A stretch of DNA of 64,000 bases from Pseudomonas fluorescens (GTDB lineage: Bacteria; Pseudomonadota; Gammaproteobacteria; Pseudomonadales; Pseudomonadaceae): positions 1 through 64,000 of the forward strand of contig NZ_CABVHY010000006.1 in NCBI RefSeq assembly GCF_902497875.1, in the 5' to 3' direction. Made by a program: the position numbers and the translations under genes. Positions 63,885 through 64,000 of the stretch are shown here, in pieces (the first letter of the stretch is position 1; every line of letters begins with the position of its first letter). The notes under the pieces are model-generated. The model was not told the origin of the DNA. It did no database searches and worked only from the letters and a program-made list of their open reading frames with translations.

Positions 63885-64000
63885 TCAGGCGTTTGGGCCA
63901 CGCGGGTAGCGTTTGAGCCTTTCGATCAGCTCCGAGCCCGGGATTGGCCGGTCGAACAGGTAACCCTGGCCGACATCGCAACGGTGGCGCCGCAAGAACG
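63885..64000 (-). CDS. EAL-domain (cyclic-di-GMP phosphodiesterase-type) protein, C-terminal end (partial)
   Basis: Only the last 38 codons are inside the window; the gene enters from the right. The segment GQGYLFDRPIPG is the characteristic C-terminal motif of EAL phosphodiesterase domains, followed by a short tail ending RYPRGPNA and a TGA stop. Whether the protein also has GGDEF, PAS or membrane domains, and whether the catalytic residues are intact, cannot be told from here. Confidence 0.8.
   Translation of the reverse strand, partial: FLRRHRCDVGQGYLFDRPIPGSELIERLKRYPRGPNA

Overview
The window is a high-GC chromosomal segment of a fluorescent-group Pseudomonas (P. fluorescens/P. putida-like). 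Three things point there. The core order (lgt-thyA, folA, ilvD, mutM, ferredoxin-coaD, ftsY-ftsE-ftsX-rpoH, mtgA, thiS-thiG-trmB, hemW-rdgB-metW-metX) is the one I know from Pseudomonas. The proteins are Pseudomonas-like throughout. Three families of Pseudomonas REP palindromes fill the intergenic gaps. No rRNA, tRNA, CRISPR array, insertion sequence or prophage was seen.

Layout. 1-4952: lgt tail, thyA, a divergent cadmium-resistance pair (cadR/cadA) with a MerR-type operator, and a LysR regulator. 5218-10988: a five-gene phosphonate-type operon (ABC ATPase, fused permease, binding protein, FAD oxidoreductase, PhnZ-like HD oxygenase). 11107-15010: a duplicated-domain protein with Asp-rich loops, a GTPase/membrane-protein pair (DUF3482/DUF2868) and folA. 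15150-19904: cystine transporter tcyP, phosphorylcholine phosphatase pchP and ilvD. 20163-23557: an accessory island described below. 23835-33885: rlmI, HDOD protein, mutM, ferredoxin, coaD, a GMC oxidoreductase/Tat lipoprotein/coniferyl aldehyde dehydrogenase set with its TetR regulator, and a sulfurtransferase. 34006-40677: azlCD, AraC regulator, YheT-like hydrolase, rsmD and two M16 peptidases. 41025-46191: ftsYEX, rpoH, mtgA. 46266-53012: DUF423 protein, thiSG, trmB, DUF3392 protein, hemW, rdgB, DUF4426 protein, metWX. 53145-64000: acyl-CoA dehydrogenase, divergent putA/putP with PutA-box DNA between them, a DUF6124 gene behind a structured leader, rlmJ, msrA and the tail of an EAL-domain gene.

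The most interesting locus is 20163-23637 (minus strand). A consensus sigma-70 promoter and a strong Shine-Dalgarno precede a 23-codon gene. It is followed by a SagB-type flavin dehydrogenase, an AurF-type diiron oxygenase with all seven expected metal ligands, and a Bcr/CflA-type exporter; the last three are translationally coupled. The 5' half is AT-rich compared with its surroundings. This looks like a compact peptide-derived natural-product pathway that I cannot match to a described one. The product and chemistry are inference.

Second is the leader of the DUF6124 gene (61417-61623). A central block has two alternative sets of complementary partners. One set pairs far upstream; the other pairs downstream and covers the ribosome binding site. 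An intrinsic terminator with a competing anti-terminator lies inside it. Other observations are REP elements that provide the stop codons of tcyP and pchP, composite REP-bounded modules with a shared core but swapped arms, and several perfect operator-like palindromes.
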